NCBI RefSeq assembly: GCF_902459565.1 | Contig: NZ_CABPSN010000011.1 | Coordinates: 1-64,000 of the forward strand | From: Pandoraea aquatica | Lineage (GTDB): Bacteria > Pseudomonadota > Gammaproteobacteria > Burkholderiales > Burkholderiaceae | Reading direction: 5' to 3' | Length of the DNA: 64,000 bases | Part shown: in pieces, positions 1 through 11,200 of the stretch | Position numbering within the stretch: the first letter of the stretch is position 1 | Layout of the letters: each line of letters begins with the position of its first letter | Program-made: the position numbers and the translations under genes | The notes under the pieces: generated by a model | What the model was told of the DNA's origin: nothing | The model's database searches: none | The model's input: the letters and a program-made list of their open reading frames with translations, nothing else

Positions 1-15
1 GAACATACAAGTTAA

Positions 16-129
16 GCCTGATGACCATAGCGAGTTGGAACCACCCCTTCCCATCCCGAACAGGACCGTGAAACGACCCCACGCCGATGATAGTGCGGAT
101 ACCCGTGTGAAAGTAGGTAATCGTCAGGC
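16..129 (+). rRNA. rrf: 5S ribosomal RNA
   Basis: The sequence starts with GCCTGATGACC and ends with GGTAATCGTCAGGC, whose ends pair to close helix I. It carries the typical betaproteobacterial 5S core with CCATCCCGAACAGG and GATGATAGTGCGG. The length of 114 nt is normal. The 15 bases before it are the end of the 23S-5S spacer, so the rest of the rRNA operon lies just left of the window. Confidence 0.97.
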
Positions 130-136
130 TCCCCTT

Positions 137-173
137 AAAAACCCCTTGCTACAGCGTAGCAAGGGGTTTTTGC
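137..173 (+). terminator. Intrinsic terminator of the rRNA operon
   Basis: A perfect stem (ACCCCTTGCTAC paired with GTAGCAAGGGGT, loop AGC) is flanked by A and T runs and sits 8 nt after the 5S gene. It is a strong Rho-independent terminator. Confidence 0.93.
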
Positions 174-301
174 TTTGCGTCACACACTTTGATGCCGGCC
201 TCGAAGCTCGATCGATCGTTCGCCTACTGCTTCGTTCGACTTCCTCAGTGCATTTATCCCAGAAGTAATACTTACACCGTGCTATGCCGAGACATGTGCC
301 T

Positions 302-483
302 AGCAAAGTGACATCGCATTGTCTGCCTGCCAGCTACGCTTTTCATCGGCTCCGTAGAATCCAACGGTATTGCACCGCCGCGTTGTTGTAACGTCCGCAT
401 GAAGTGAAATTCCGGGACCTGGCAAAGTGACGTCGCTGTCTGCCTGCTAGCTGCGCTTTTCATCGACTCCGCAGAATCCAACT
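302..483 (+). repeat. Degenerate direct repeat A, two copies
   Basis: Copy 1 lies at about 302-365 and copy 2 at about 422-483. Both read AGCAAAGTGAC/GGCAAAGTGAC, then TCGC, TGTCTGCCTG, AGCT, GCGCTTTTCATCG or ACGCTTTTCATCG, CTCCG and AGAATCCAAC. They differ by scattered substitutions and a short indel. Their origin is unknown. Confidence 0.8.
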
Positions 484-506
484 CGTCGTCCGCATAGACC
501 ACGTTT

Positions 507-622
507 GGATCGTCGCGTACGAGGACGGCTGCTCATTCCTCATGAGATCGGCTAACCACTGCTCTTGGATGTCGCGTACGAGAACAGGGCCGGCTGCCCA
601 TTCTCGATAAGATCCGCTAACC
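507..622 (+). repeat. Degenerate direct repeat B, two copies
   Basis: Copy 1 lies at about 507-557 and copy 2 at about 567-622. They share GGAT, GTCGCGTACGAG, ACAG or ACGG, GGCTGC, CATTC, GAT and CCGCTAACC/CGGCTAACC. They directly follow repeat A, so the whole 300-620 interval looks like an eroded tandem duplication. Confidence 0.75.
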
Positions 623-1494
623 GCCTCGGTGGTCTCAATGGACGGTGCGGGTTCGCTAACCCCTTTTGTATGCCGTCTCGCAACGGATGCAGGGCGGACA
701 TAGGCGCCGTTTCTCGATCCATCTTCCCCTTATAGCTTCGACGAGGCCGTGCCTCGGCTTGTGCCGCCCCATATCGGCTAGCTCTCCTTTGCGGGTCGCT
801 CAGTCAGTGCGCGCAGTCGCGCCTGGGACCCGATGCGCTTCGATAGTCTTCGAATTCGACATGTGGACACCGATGGGTGCGATTCAATCGGGCAACTTGC
901 TTTCAGCCCACCGCGGCTGCAAACCTGGATCGCAACGAGCGAAAGTTTGTAGCTGAACGTCGGCTGACGAACGATGCTTGCAGACGATTCGGCGTGTGAG
1001 CGTGGGCTGGCACCCTTCCATCGATCAATATCCCCCCCGATCAATCGACCGCTCGAGCGCATCGTCGCGAAGTAGCCGACAAGGTCGACGGTGTCTGATG
1101 TGCTCTGGATGGGGGCAGTCGGTCAAATGGCTCTGCGAGCGTCAGTTCGACATCGTGCTCCGATGGAGCATGCGGGGTTCAATGAGGTCATTCAAGCAAC
1201 TCATCCAGTGCTTGATCAAAGCAAGTCTTACGCTCATTTCCATTGAGCTGCGGCCGGCGGGACCTCGCTGGCAGCCTTGCCCGATCGCCTTGCCGTGCCT
1301 TTCTCGCGGCAAGTGATTGTTTGCGAAGAACGCTTGAAGGACGGAAAGGAAAACGCTCAGTTCGTATAAGACGACTCTGAAAGCGCATGGCCAAGTGAGC
1401 GATTCGACATATTGGCGGTTTATCCTGTCCGTCGTTTCGAACAGCAATATGCGCGCATCGTATGCTCGACGAGGTGCTCACGTAGACCATAAAA

Positions 1495-2259
1495 ATGAAC
1501 CAGATGTGCTTCCCGGGGTTGCGTCTTCCTCCTGTTATCGTCGTGTCGCTAATCGACAGTCATGAGCGTCGCGCTCATATCACTGCGCAGCTGACCAAGG
1601 CAGGCGTCCCATTCAGATTCTTCGATGCGCAGCGTATTAACCAATATCCGTTGGCTTACGATCAGGCGACTCGCCTCAAAATGTATTCCAACCACCTGAC
1701 GCTCGGAGAGGTGGGTTGCTATGACAGCCACTATCGCATCTGGGAAGGGCTGGCCCGGTCGAACGATGATATCTGGTGTGTCCTGGAAGACGACGTCCAA
1801 CTGACGCCCGATTTCCCCACGCGTCTTGCTGCAGCGCTGGACGTCTCGATTCATTGGGGCATCATGCGGTTGAAGAGTGGGGGGGATTCCGGGCGTTGGA
1901 AGGTTGGTGAGCTCCCGGATGGTGGCGTCCTCCATGACCACCGCAAGCAGCCGGGCGGTACGCAGGGTTACCTTATCCGTCGCGACGCCGCCTTAGCCCT
2001 GTTGGACTACGGCAAACGGATGATCCATCCGGTCGACGACATGCTCAACCGTAATTGGGAGCACGGCATCCGTATGATCTCGATGTGGCCAGACATCCTG
2101 GTGGACGTGGGCGACGATCTCGGTACCACGATCACCGGTCGCCAAAAGGCGAAACGGAGTCTCGCTCAAAAGCTGCGCCGAGAATTCCACATGGGAAGAG
2201 ACTGCCTGAACAGCCACATGGACGTTTGGCGTAGGCGATTGTTAGCTGGCGCTCGCTGA
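1495..2259 (+). CDS. Glycosyltransferase family 25 (LPS-type) protein
   Basis: This 254-residue protein resembles family-25 glycosyltransferases, which add sugars (often galactose) to lipooligosaccharide on the cytoplasmic face of the membrane. Visible signatures are an N-terminal VVSLIDSHERR strand (about residues 15-25), LTLGEVGCYDSHYRIW (about 69-84), the metal-binding VLEDDV motif (about 96-101), GTQGYLI (about 155-161) and PVDDML (about 179-184). These are the usual ordered blocks of the family. It has no signal peptide. It stands alone between an rRNA operon and a tRNA-tuf operon, with no other LPS genes beside it, which suggests insertion. The acceptor sugar cannot be told from sequence. 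The ATG is the first in frame; no strong ribosome binding site is visible. Confidence 0.85.
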   Translation: MNQMCFPGLRLPPVIVVSLIDSHERRAHITAQLTKAGVPFRFFDAQRINQYPLAYDQATRLKMYSNHLTLGEVGCYDSHYRIWEGLARSNDDIWCVLEDDVQLTPDFPTRLAAALDVSIHWGIMRLKSGGDSGRWKVGELPDGGVLHDHRKQPGGTQGYLIRRDAALALLDYGKRMIHPVDDMLNRNWEHGIRMISMWPDILVDVGDDLGTTITGRQKAKRSLAQKLRREFHMGRDCLNSHMDVWRRRLLAGAR

Positions 2260-2378
2260 CTGCCTCCTGTCGATTTTCCGAAATTCAAGATAATCCAATA
2301 AATCAAAGAGTTGCCGCGTTCTCTCGATTCTTTCCGAGGCGCAGGCATAAAAACTGCATATTTAATGCGTGGAAGGTG

Positions 2379-2407
2379 TTGACAAGGCAGGGGGACATCT
2401 CCATAAT
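2379..2407 (+). promoter_or_regulatory. Sigma-70 promoter of the tRNA-tuf operon
   Basis: TTGACA (2379-2384) and CATAAT (2402-2407) are separated by 17 bp. The -10 box ends 14 bp before tRNA-Tyr. The position fits a promoter for the Tyr-Gly-Thr-tuf transcript. Confidence 0.85.
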
Positions 2408-2421
2408 TGCAAATTCTCTGC

Positions 2422-2507
2422 GGAGGGGTGCCCGAGTGGCTAAAGGGGGCAGACTGTAAATCTGTTGGCTTACGCCTACGTTGGTTCGAATCCAACCTCC
2501 TCCACCA
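2422..2507 (+). tRNA. tRNA-Tyr (GTA)
   Basis: It is an 86-nt type II tRNA with a long variable arm. The acceptor GGAGGGG pairs with CTCCTCC, the anticodon GTA sits in CTGTAAA, the T loop is GGTTCGAATCC and CCA is encoded. It is the first of three tRNAs before tuf, the arrangement also known around tufB in Escherichia coli. Confidence 0.97.
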
Positions 2508-2582
2508 GAATGCGGAAGTGATAAGCGCCGGAAACATGAGTTCTCCGGCGCTTGTTACCAAGTGGCGAGAGTCGGAATCCAA

Positions 2583-2656
2583 GCGGGTGTAGCTCAATGG
2601 TAGAGCAGAAGCCTTCCAAGCTTATGACGAGGGTTCGATTCCCTTCACCCGCTCCA
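2583..2656 (+). tRNA. tRNA-Gly (TCC)
   Basis: It is 74 nt long. GCGGGTG pairs with CACCCGC, the anticodon is TCC, GGTTCGATTCC forms the T arm and CCA is encoded. It lies 75 nt downstream of tRNA-Tyr in the same transcript. Confidence 0.97.
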
Positions 2657-2687
2657 GGTGACGCGCAGAAGCAGTAGTACAGGATTC

Positions 2688-2762
<75 letters not shown>

Positions 2763-2834
2763 AAAGATAGTGTGAAGCGCGGCAATCAACATGCCGAGCA
2801 ACCTCGGCAATAGATAACCCGTTAGGAGTCGGAA

Positions 2835-4043
<1,209 letters not shown>

Positions 4044-4070
4044 GCCGGTACCTTAACGGTCCGCGCTTAC

Positions 4071-4108
4071 AGAGGTCAGCTTTTGGCAGCTGACCTCTCT
4101 GCTGTTTT
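4071..4108 (+). terminator. Hairpin between tuf and tRNA-Trp, probable terminator
   Basis: AGAGGTCAGC (4071-4080) pairs perfectly with GCTGACCTCT (4089-4098) around an 8-nt loop. It is followed by CTGCTGTTTT. The T run is 6 nt away from the stem, so termination may be partial. tRNA-Trp begins immediately afterwards. Confidence 0.6.
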
Positions 4109-4184
4109 AGGGGTATAGCTCAACTGGCAGAGCGTCGGTCTCCAAAACCGAAGGTTGGGGGTTCGATTCCCTCTGCCCCTGCCA
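4109..4184 (+). tRNA. tRNA-Trp (CCA)
   Basis: It is 76 nt long. AGGGGTA pairs with TGCCCCT, the anticodon CCA sits in CTCCAAA, the T arm is GGGTTCGATTCCC-like and CCA is encoded. It is 22 nt upstream of secE and is probably cotranscribed with secE and nusG. Confidence 0.97.
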
Positions 4185-4206
4185 AACAACTGTCTGCAAG
4201 CTGGAA

Positions 4207-4587
4207 ATGGCGAATTCTCCCGTAGAAACTGTACGTACGACTGGCGACAAGCTGCTGCTGGCTCTGGCCGGGCTGCTGGTCATTGCTGGCGTCGTGGCGT
4301 TCTACGCTTTGGAGCAACAAGCACTGTATGTGCGCGTTGCTGCCATCGTCGTCGTTCTGGCCATCGCAGCAGGTGTTGCATTGGCATCGCAAACTGGCAA
4401 AGGCTTCCTGGCTTTTGCCAAGGATGCGTATCGGGAAGTGGGTAAGGTCGTTTGGCCGACCCGTAAAGAGGCCGCCCAAACGACCGCGATTGTCTTCGCG
4501 TTCGTCATCATCATGGCGCTGTATCTGTGGATCAGCGACAAGACGATCGAGTGGGCAGTGTTCTCTTTGATTCTTGGCTGGAAGTGA
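4207..4587 (+). CDS. secE: Preprotein translocase subunit SecE
   Basis: Inner-membrane stabilising subunit of the SecYEG export channel. The 126 residues contain three hydrophobic segments (about 17-34, 41-61 and 93-110). The conserved SecE region [20 protein letters not shown] precedes the last transmembrane helix, as in the family. The three-segment form is typical of proteobacteria. It is followed after 1 nt by nusG, the standard neighbour. Confidence 0.96.
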   Translation: MANSPVETVRTTGDKLLLALAGLLVIAGVVAFYALEQQALYVRVAAIVVVLAIAAGVALASQTGKGFLAFAKDAYREVGKVVWPTRKEAAQTTAIVFAFVIIMALYLWISDKTIEWAVFSLILGWK

Positions 4588-4588
4588 T

Positions 4589-5146
4589 ATGTCTGATACC
4601 GGGTCCGCACCGAGCAAGAAGCGCTGGTACGTCATTCATGCCTACTCCGGCATGGAAAAAAGCGTAGCCAAGCAACTGCAAGAGCGCATTACGCGTGATG
4701 GCATGCAAGACTACTTTGGTCAGATTCTTGTTCCGACCGAAGAAGTTGTTGAAACTACGGCTGGCCATAAGAAGGTCACCGAACGTCGTTTCTTCCCCGG
4801 CTATGTGCTGTGCGAGATGGAAATGACGGATGAATCGTGGCACTTGGTGAAGAACACTCCCAAGGTCACGGGCTTTATCGGCGGTACGGGCACGCGTCCG
4901 ATTCCGATCCGACAAGCTGAAGTCGACAAGATCATGTCGCAAATCAAGGATGGGGTTGAAAAGCCGCGTCCCAAGACGTTGTTCGAAGTGGGCGAGCTGG
5001 TTCGAGTCAAGGATGGTCCTTTCACGGACTTCAACGGCTCGGTGGAAGAAGTGAACTACGAAAAGTCCCGCCTCCGTGTCTCCGTCACCATTTTTGGACG
5101 GGCAACTCCGGTAGAACTGGAGTTCGGACAAGTCGAAAAGATCTAA
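4589..5146 (+). CDS. nusG: Transcription termination/antitermination factor NusG
   Basis: It binds RNA polymerase, raises processivity and links it to Rho or the ribosome. The 185 residues show the N-terminal NGN domain ([15 protein letters not shown], then [12 protein letters not shown]) and the C-terminal KOW domain ([21 protein letters not shown]). I chose the ATG at 4589 over an in-frame TTG at 4574 because the ATG lies 1 nt after the secE stop and gives the usual family length. Confidence 0.97.
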   Translation: MSDTGSAPSKKRWYVIHAYSGMEKSVAKQLQERITRDGMQDYFGQILVPTEEVVETTAGHKKVTERRFFPGYVLCEMEMTDESWHLVKNTPKVTGFIGGTGTRPIPIRQAEVDKIMSQIKDGVEKPRPKTLFEVGELVRVKDGPFTDFNGSVEEVNYEKSRLRVSVTIFGRATPVELEFGQVEKI

Positions 5147-5150
5147 GAAT

Positions 5151-5183
5151 AAAATGCGCCGGCGCGACGTCCGGCGCGTTTTT
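5151..5183 (+). terminator. Intrinsic terminator after nusG
   Basis: GCGCCGG (5156-5162) pairs with CCGGCGC (5171-5177), followed by GTTTTT. It begins 5 nt after the nusG stop region, which implies that rplK has its own promoter. Confidence 0.85.
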
Positions 5184-5255
5184 GCGTTGGTGACACCCGT
5201 CGCCGAGGAGCGTCAGTAGCCCGTTTTTGGTGAACGCGCGCTATGACTCAACCCC

Positions 5256-5274
5256 GAATATGCGCCACATATTC
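5256..5274 (+). promoter_or_regulatory. Small hairpin in the rplK leader
   Basis: GAATATG (5256-5262) pairs with CATATTC (5268-5274), loop CGCCA. It ends 15 nt before the rplK start and is followed by CCGGAGT, the ribosome binding site. L1 autoregulates the L11 operon through an mRNA leader in E. coli; whether this is that element is inference. Confidence 0.4.
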
Positions 5275-5289
5275 GTTCCGGAGTAAACC

Positions 5290-5721
5290 ATGGCAAAGAA
5301 AATCATCGGCTTTATCAAGCTGCAGATTCCTGCAGGTAAAGCCAACCCGTCGCCCCCCGTGGGCCCGGCCCTGGGTCAGCGTGGCCTGAACATCATGGAG
5401 TTCTGCAAGGCGTTTAACGCGCAAACGCAGAGCCTCGAACCGGGTCTTCCGATTCCGGTGGTGATCACCGCCTTCGCGGACAAGAGCTTCACGTTCGTCC
5501 TGAAGACCCCGCCGGCAACGGTGCTGATCAAGAAGGCTGCCAACCTGCAAAAGGGTTCGGCCAAGCCGCACACCGACAAGGTGGGCAAGATCACCCGCGC
5601 ACAAGCGGAAGAAATCGCGAAGACCAAGATGCCTGACCTTACCGCCTCCGATCTGGACGCCGCGGTTCGCACCATCGCTGGCAGCGCACGTTCGATGGGC
5701 ATCACGGTGGAGGGTCTGTAA
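5290..5721 (+). CDS. rplK: 50S ribosomal protein L11
   Basis: Component of the GTPase-associated centre, binding 23S rRNA and stimulating factor-dependent GTP hydrolysis and RelA. The 143 residues start [20 protein letters not shown] with the proline-rich [21 protein letters not shown] segment and end in the RNA-binding domain [18 protein letters not shown] ribosome binding site lies before the ATG. Its TAA overlaps the rplA ATG by one base. Confidence 0.98.
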   Translation: MAKKIIGFIKLQIPAGKANPSPPVGPALGQRGLNIMEFCKAFNAQTQSLEPGLPIPVVITAFADKSFTFVLKTPPATVLIKKAANLQKGSAKPHTDKVGKITRAQAEEIAKTKMPDLTASDLDAAVRTIAGSARSMGITVEGL

Positions 5722-6416
5722 TGGCTAAGATCTCGAAGCGTCAACAAGCACTGGCCGCAAAGGTCGACCGCAACAAGCTGTACCCGGTCGGCGACGCTCT
5801 GGCCCTGGTCAAGGAATGTGCAAGCGCCAAGTTCGACGAGTCGATCGACGTCGCCGTTCAACTGGGCGTCGATGCGAAGAAGTCGGACCAAGTGGTTCGT
5901 GGTTCGGTCGTTCTGCCGGCTGGTACCGGTAAGTCGGTTCGCGTTGCCGTTTTCGCCCAAGGCGAAAAGGCTGAGCAAGCCAAGGCTGCCGGCGCTGAAA
6001 TCGTCGGTATGGAAGACCTGGCCGAGCAGATCAAGGCCGGCAACATGGACTTCGACATCGTGATCGCTTCGCCGGACACGATGCGTATCGTCGGTACGCT
6101 GGGTCAGATCCTCGGCCCGCGCGGCCTGATGCCGAACCCGAAGGTTGGCACGGTCACGCCGGACGTCGCTACGGCAGTGAAGAACGCCAAGGCAGGTCAG
6201 GTGCAATACCGCGTCGACAAGGCCGGTATCATCCACGCCACGATCGGTCGCGCTTCGTTCGAAGCCGCTGCTCTGCAGCAGAACCTTTCGGCCCTGCTGG
6301 AAGCCCTGACGAAGTCGAAGCCGGCTTCGAGCAAGGGTGTCTACCTGCGCAAGATCGCCCTGTCGAGCACGATGGGCGTTGGCGTGCGTGTGGACCAGGC
6401 CAGCCTGTCGGCCTAA
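5721..6416 (+). CDS. rplA: 50S ribosomal protein L1
   Basis: L1-stalk protein involved in release of deacylated tRNA; in E. coli it also represses its own operon. The 231 residues contain [14 protein letters not shown] near the N terminus and [14 protein letters not shown] (about 130-143), the family signature. The start shares one base with the rplK stop (TAATG), indicating translational coupling. Confidence 0.98.
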   Translation: MAKISKRQQALAAKVDRNKLYPVGDALALVKECASAKFDESIDVAVQLGVDAKKSDQVVRGSVVLPAGTGKSVRVAVFAQGEKAEQAKAAGAEIVGMEDLAEQIKAGNMDFDIVIASPDTMRIVGTLGQILGPRGLMPNPKVGTVTPDVATAVKNAKAGQVQYRVDKAGIIHATIGRASFEAAALQQNLSALLEALTKSKPASSKGVYLRKIALSSTMGVGVRVDQASLSA

Positions 6417-6738
6417 GCGATAAGTATCGCAATCGCAGGGTGATGGCGTCCCCTGCGATGGCTGAGATCCTTGAGATCGACAGCCTGTAGCAAAAGACTT
6501 TGGGCGGAAGCGGATTCTTCGGAAGTCGCTTCCGGTTATCAAAGACCGTTGGCGGGAATGGGCATTCACTGACGCTCCCTTAATACGCCAGCCAACGCAG
6601 ATGGCGAACCCGAACAAGTTATGCAGTCACACCGTCGCACGCGGGCAACCGGGCGCGGGGGTTGAAACTCCAGACATGTCGGTAAGCCGTTAGTGGAACG
6701 GCATCACCATGAGGTGATGTCAATTTTGGAGGTTAACC
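6417..6738 (+). promoter_or_regulatory. rplJ leader region (probable L10 leader RNA)
   Basis: This 322-nt gap between rplA and rplJ carries no gene but several hairpins: ATCGCAGGG (6432-6440) with CCCTGCGAT (6451-6459), a GGAAGCG/CGCTTCC pair around 6503-6533, and GCATCACC/GGTGATG just before the ribosome binding site GGAGG (6728-6732). In other bacteria L10 with L7/L12 binds the rplJ leader to repress translation. Assignment here is by position and structure, not by a matched consensus. No clear promoter was seen. Confidence 0.55.
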
Positions 6739-7236
6739 GTGGCACTTAATCTTGATGATAAGAAAGCCGTCGTGGCAGAAGTATCGGCGCAAGTCGCCGC
6801 CGCTTCGACCATCGTTGTGGCTGAATATCGCGGAATCACGGTTGGCGATCTGACGAAGCTTCGCGCTAATGCGCGTCAGCAAGGCGTCTACCTGCGCGTT
6901 CTGAAGAACACGCTGGCACGTCGTGCAGTGGAAAACACTGCGTTTGCTGACCTGGCTGAGCAGATGACCGGTCCTCTGATCTACGGTATCTCGACGGATC
7001 CCGTAGCCGCTGCGAAAGTCTTGAACGACTTTTCGAAGGGCAACGACAAGTTGATCTTGAAGGCCGGCTCGTACGACGGCAAGGTGATGGACAAGGCAGG
7101 CGTGCAAGCGCTGGCCTCGATCCCGAGCCGCGACGAACTGCTCGCGAAGTTGCTGGGTGTCATGCAAGCGCCGGTTTCCGGCTTTGCTCGCGTCCTGGCT
7201 GCCGTGGCAGAGAAGAAGCAAGCGGAAGCTGCTTAA
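6739..7236 (+). CDS. rplJ: 50S ribosomal protein L10
   Basis: Base of the L7/L12 stalk. The 165 residues begin with [15 protein letters not shown], followed by [18 protein letters not shown] and [10 protein letters not shown], as expected for L10. The last helix holds the L7/L12-binding region. The start is GTG with a strong GGAGG 6 nt upstream, the only start that gives the usual N terminus. It heads the rplJ-rplL unit. Confidence 0.97.
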   Translation: MALNLDDKKAVVAEVSAQVAAASTIVVAEYRGITVGDLTKLRANARQQGVYLRVLKNTLARRAVENTAFADLAEQMTGPLIYGISTDPVAAAKVLNDFSKGNDKLILKAGSYDGKVMDKAGVQALASIPSRDELLAKLLGVMQAPVSGFARVLAAVAEKKQAEAA

Positions 7237-7296
7237 TTCTCTCCCCGGTTACACGATCGCTGACTTCGGTCCGAACACAATCTAGGAGTTTTACAA

Positions 7297-7674
7297 ATGG
7301 CAATCACGAAAGACGAAATCATCGAAGCCGTAGGCGCGATGTCGGTTATGGAACTGAACGACCTGGTCAAGGCGTTCGAAGAGAAGTTTGGCGTGTCGGC
7401 TGCCGCGATGATGGTCGCTGGCGGTGCTGCTGGCGGCGGTGCTGCTGCAGCTGCTGAAGAGCAAACCGAATTCAACGTCATCTTGGCAGAAGTCGGTGCA
7501 AACAAGGTCGGCGTCATTAAGGCCGTCCGCGAAATCACCGGCCTGGGCCTGAAGGAAGCCAAGGATCTGGTTGATGGCGCTCCGAAGGCTGTCAAGGAAG
7601 GCGTCGACAAGGCTGCTGCTGACGAAGCCAAGAAGAAGCTGGAAGAAGCCGGCGCCAAGGTCGAAGTTAAGTAA
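7297..7674 (+). CDS. rplL: 50S ribosomal protein L7/L12
   Basis: Multicopy stalk protein that recruits translation factors. The 125 residues show the N-terminal dimerisation domain ([27 protein letters not shown]), an alanine/glycine-rich hinge (about 36-52) and the C-terminal domain with [20 protein letters not shown]. Its ribosome binding site is TAGGAG. It lies 60 nt after rplJ and is followed by a strong hairpin. Confidence 0.98.
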   Translation: MAITKDEIIEAVGAMSVMELNDLVKAFEEKFGVSAAAMMVAGGAAGGGAAAAAEEQTEFNVILAEVGANKVGVIKAVREITGLGLKEAKDLVDGAPKAVKEGVDKAAADEAKKKLEEAGAKVEVK

Positions 7675-7691
7675 TTCGGCTCTGCGCGTAG

Positions 7692-7726
7692 GGAAGGCTG
7701 GCGACGAAATGTCGTCAGCCTTTTTG
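7692..7726 (+). terminator. Terminator/attenuator between rplL and rpoB
   Basis: AAGGCTGGCGAC (7694-7705) pairs with GTCGTCAGCCTT around GAAAT and runs into TTTTT at 7721-7725. At this point in E. coli a partial terminator lowers rpoBC expression relative to the ribosomal genes. The same role is plausible here. Confidence 0.85.
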
Positions 7727-8202
7727 TGCTTTCAGGAGATGCAAATCCCAAAACCGGGATTCCAAATTCGAAAGCAGGCTTGAAGCTAAGCCAAGTGGTT
7801 GAAATTGAAGTGATTTCGCTTTGCCTCGTGTGACTCGCAACGTTTCAAACGGGCGTTCGTTCAACGAGACGCGTCTTGGGACAGGCGAAAGCGGCCGATG
7901 TGCCGCAGTGGGAAAGTAAGCGAGAGGCCAAAGAAAAAATCGCGACGGGAAGCATATTCGATGCGCCAGGCATCGACCCGTGACGGTTTTCTCTTTGTCT
8001 TCTGAAGCGACTGCAGAAGGCAAGTTTGGTCGGGCGACGGGCAACACAGGCATCCGTCGCCGTCAGCCAGCGGTTGGTAGCGGCCAACCACCAAGCTCGT
8101 TGCTCCGCGGCAAGCCCGCCGTGGGGGACGTCTGGTCTCAGTCGATGAACACCCGTTGGCGATGCCTGCCGTCGTCGTCAGCGTAGTGATTCGGAGATCG
8201 TA
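7727..8202 (+). promoter_or_regulatory. Long rpoB leader
   Basis: After the hairpin there are about 476 nt before rpoB. No gene with family resemblance is present and I could not identify a convincing promoter by eye. The ribosome binding site for rpoB is GGAG at 8191-8194. The interval may hold an internal promoter or a processing site. Confidence 0.45.
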
Positions 8203-11200
8203 ATGCACTATTCCTTCACCGAGAAGAAACGCATTCGCAAGAGTTTTGCGAAGCGTCCGACCGTGCACAAGGTGCCGTTTTTGCTGGCCACCCAGCTCGC
8301 CTCGTACACATCGTTCTTGCAAGCCGATGCGCTTGCATCGGAGCGGAAGCCGGAGGGTCTGCAAGCAGCCTTCTCCTCCATTTTCCCGATCGTTTCTCAC
8401 AACGGGTTCGCACGCCTGGAGTTTGTCAGCTATCTGCTTGGCACGCCTGCGTTCGATGTCAAGGAATGTCAACAGCGCGGCCTGACCTTCTGCTCGGCCC
8501 TGCGCGCCAAGGTTCGTCTGGTGATTCTCGATAAGGAATCGCCGAACAAGCCGGTAGTCAAGGAAGTGAAGGAACAGGAAGTGTACATGGGCGAAATTCC
8601 GCTCATGACCTCGACGGGTTCCTTCGTCATCAATGGCACGGAACGTGTCATCGTCTCGCAGCTGCACCGTTCGCCGGGCGTGTTTTTCGAACACGACAAG
8701 GGCAAGACGCACAGCTCGGGCAAACTGCTGTTCTCCGCGCGTATCATCCCCTACCGCGGCTCGTGGCTCGACTTCGAATTCGATCCGAAGGACATTCTGT
8801 ACTTCCGTGTTGACCGCCGTCGCAAGATGCCGGTCACGATCCTGCTCAAGGCGATTGGCCTGACGCCGGAACAGATCCTCGCGAACTTCTTCGTGTTCGA
8901 CAACTTCAAGCTGATGCCGGAAGGCGCACAGATGGAGTTCGTGCCGGAGCGTCTGCGCGGTGAAGTGGCTCGCTTCGACATCACGGATCGCGAAGGCAAG
9001 GTCATTGTCCAGAAGGACAAGCGTGTCAACGCCAAGCACATCCGCGACCTCGAGAACGCCAACACCAAGTTCATCTCGGTGCCGGAAGACTATCTCCTCG
9101 GCCGTGTGCTCGCGAAAAACGTGGTCGATGGCGACACCGGCGAAGTGATCGCCAACGCTAACGACGAAATCACCGAAAGCGTGCTGCTCAAGCTGCGCGA
9201 GTCGGGCGTGTCGGACATCCAGACGCTGTACACGAACGATCTGGACCAGGGTTCGTACATCTCGGCCACGCTGCGTATCGACGAGACCGCCGACAAGACG
9301 GCCGCGCGTATCGCGATCTATCGCATGATGCGCCCGGGCGAGCCGCCGACCGAAGATGCGGTCGAGGCTTTGTTCAACCGTTTGTTCTACAGCGAAGAAG
9401 CGTACGACCTGTCGAAGGTGGGTCGTATGAAGTTCAACCGTCGTGTTGGCCGTGACGAAGTGCTCGGACCGATGACGTTGGACGACGACGATATTCTCGC
9501 GACCATCAAGATCCTCGTGGATCTGCGCAACGGCCGCGGCGAAGTCGACGACATCGACCACTTGGGTAACCGTCGTGTGCGTTGCGTCGGCGAACTGGCA
9601 GAGAACCAGTTCCGCGCCGGTCTCGTGCGTGTCGAGCGCGCTGTGAAGGAACGTCTGGGTCAGGCCGAGTCGGAAAACCTGATGCCGCACGACCTGATCA
9701 ACAGCAAGCCGATTTCGTCGGCCATTCGCGAGTTCTTCGGTTCGTCGCAGCTGTCGCAGTTTATGGACCAGACCAACCCGCTGTCGGAAATCACGCACAA
9801 GCGTCGTGTTTCCGCACTGGGCCCGGGCGGTCTGACGCGTGAGCGTGCAGGCTTTGAAGTTCGTGACGTGCACCCGACCCACTATGGCCGCGTGTGCCCG
9901 ATCGAAACGCCGGAAGGTCCGAACATTGGTCTGATCAACTCGCTGGCACTGTACGCCCGCCTGAACGAATACGGCTTCCTCGAGACGCCGTATCGCAAGG
10001 TGGAAGACGGCAAGGTCACCGACCAGATCGACTACCTGTCGGCCATTGAAGAAGGTCGTTACGTGATCGCTCAGGCGAACGCGTCGATCGGCACCAGCGG
10101 CGAACTCACCGACGAACTCGTGTCGTCGCGTGAAGCCGGTGAAACGCTGATGGTCACGCCGGACCGCATTCAGTACATGGACGTGGCACCGTCGCAGATC
10201 GTCTCGGTCGCAGCCTCGCTGATTCCGTTCCTCGAACACGATGACGCGAACCGTGCATTGATGGGTTCGAACATGCAGCGCCAGGCCGTGCCTTGCCTGC
10301 GTCCGGAAAAGGCGGTTGTCGGTACGGGTATCGAACGTACGGTGGCCGTTGACTCGGGTACGACCGTGCAGGCGTTCCGTGGCGGTGTGGTCGACTACGT
10401 CGATGCAGGCCGTGTGGTGATTCGCGTGAACGACGACGAAGCCGTTGCCGGTGAAGTCGGCGTGGACATCTACAACCTGATCAAGTACACGCGTTCGAAC
10501 CAGAACACCAACATCAACCAGCGCCCGATCGTGGAAGTGGGCGACAAGGTTGCGCGCGGCGATGTGATCGCCGATGGCGCGTCGACCGACCTGGGTGAGC
10601 TGGCGCTGGGTCAGAACATGCTGATCGCGTTCATGCCGTGGAACGGCTACAACTTCGAAGACTCGATCCTGATCTCGGAACGTGTCGTTGCGGAAGACCG
10701 TTACACGTCGATCCACATCGAAGAACTGAACGTTGTCGCTCGCGACACGAAGCTCGGACCGGAAGAAATCACGCGCGACATCTCGAACCTGGCGGAAGTG
10801 CAACTGAGCCGTCTGGACGAGTCGGGCATCGTGTACATCGGTGCAGAAGTCGAAGCTGGCGACGTGCTGGTGGGCAAGGTCACGCCGAAGGGCGAAACCC
10901 AGCTCACGCCGGAAGAAAAGCTGCTGCGCGCGATCTTCGGCGAGAAGGCTTCGGACGTGAAGGACACCTCGCTGCGCGTGCCGTCGGGCATGAGCGGCAC
11001 CGTCATCGACGTGCAAGTGTTCACGCGTGAAGGCATTCAGCGCGACAAGCGCGCTCAGCAGATCATCGACGATGAACTGAAGGGCTACCGCCTGGACCTG
11101 AACGACCAGCTGCGTATCGTGGAAGGCGACGCATTCCAGCGTCTGGAGCGTTTCCTGGTGGGCAAGACGGCCAATGGCGGCCCGAAGAAGCTCGCCAAGG

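Larger units (their letters stand above)
174..1494. other. Gene-free stretch of 1.3 kb after the rRNA operon
   Basis: I see no convincing gene here: the short open frames on both strands have no family resemblance and no ribosome binding sites. The first 450 bases contain two pairs of degenerate direct repeats (listed separately). The rest looks like decayed sequence; no transposase fragment could be recognised by eye. Confidence 0.6.

Noticed and set aside
302-622. CRISPR-like spaced repeats
   Set aside because: Only two copies of each repeat, too long and too diverged, with no regular spacer length.
666-956. Short open frame in the gene-free region after the rRNA operon
   Set aside because: No ribosome binding site, no similarity, and surrounding sequence looks decayed.
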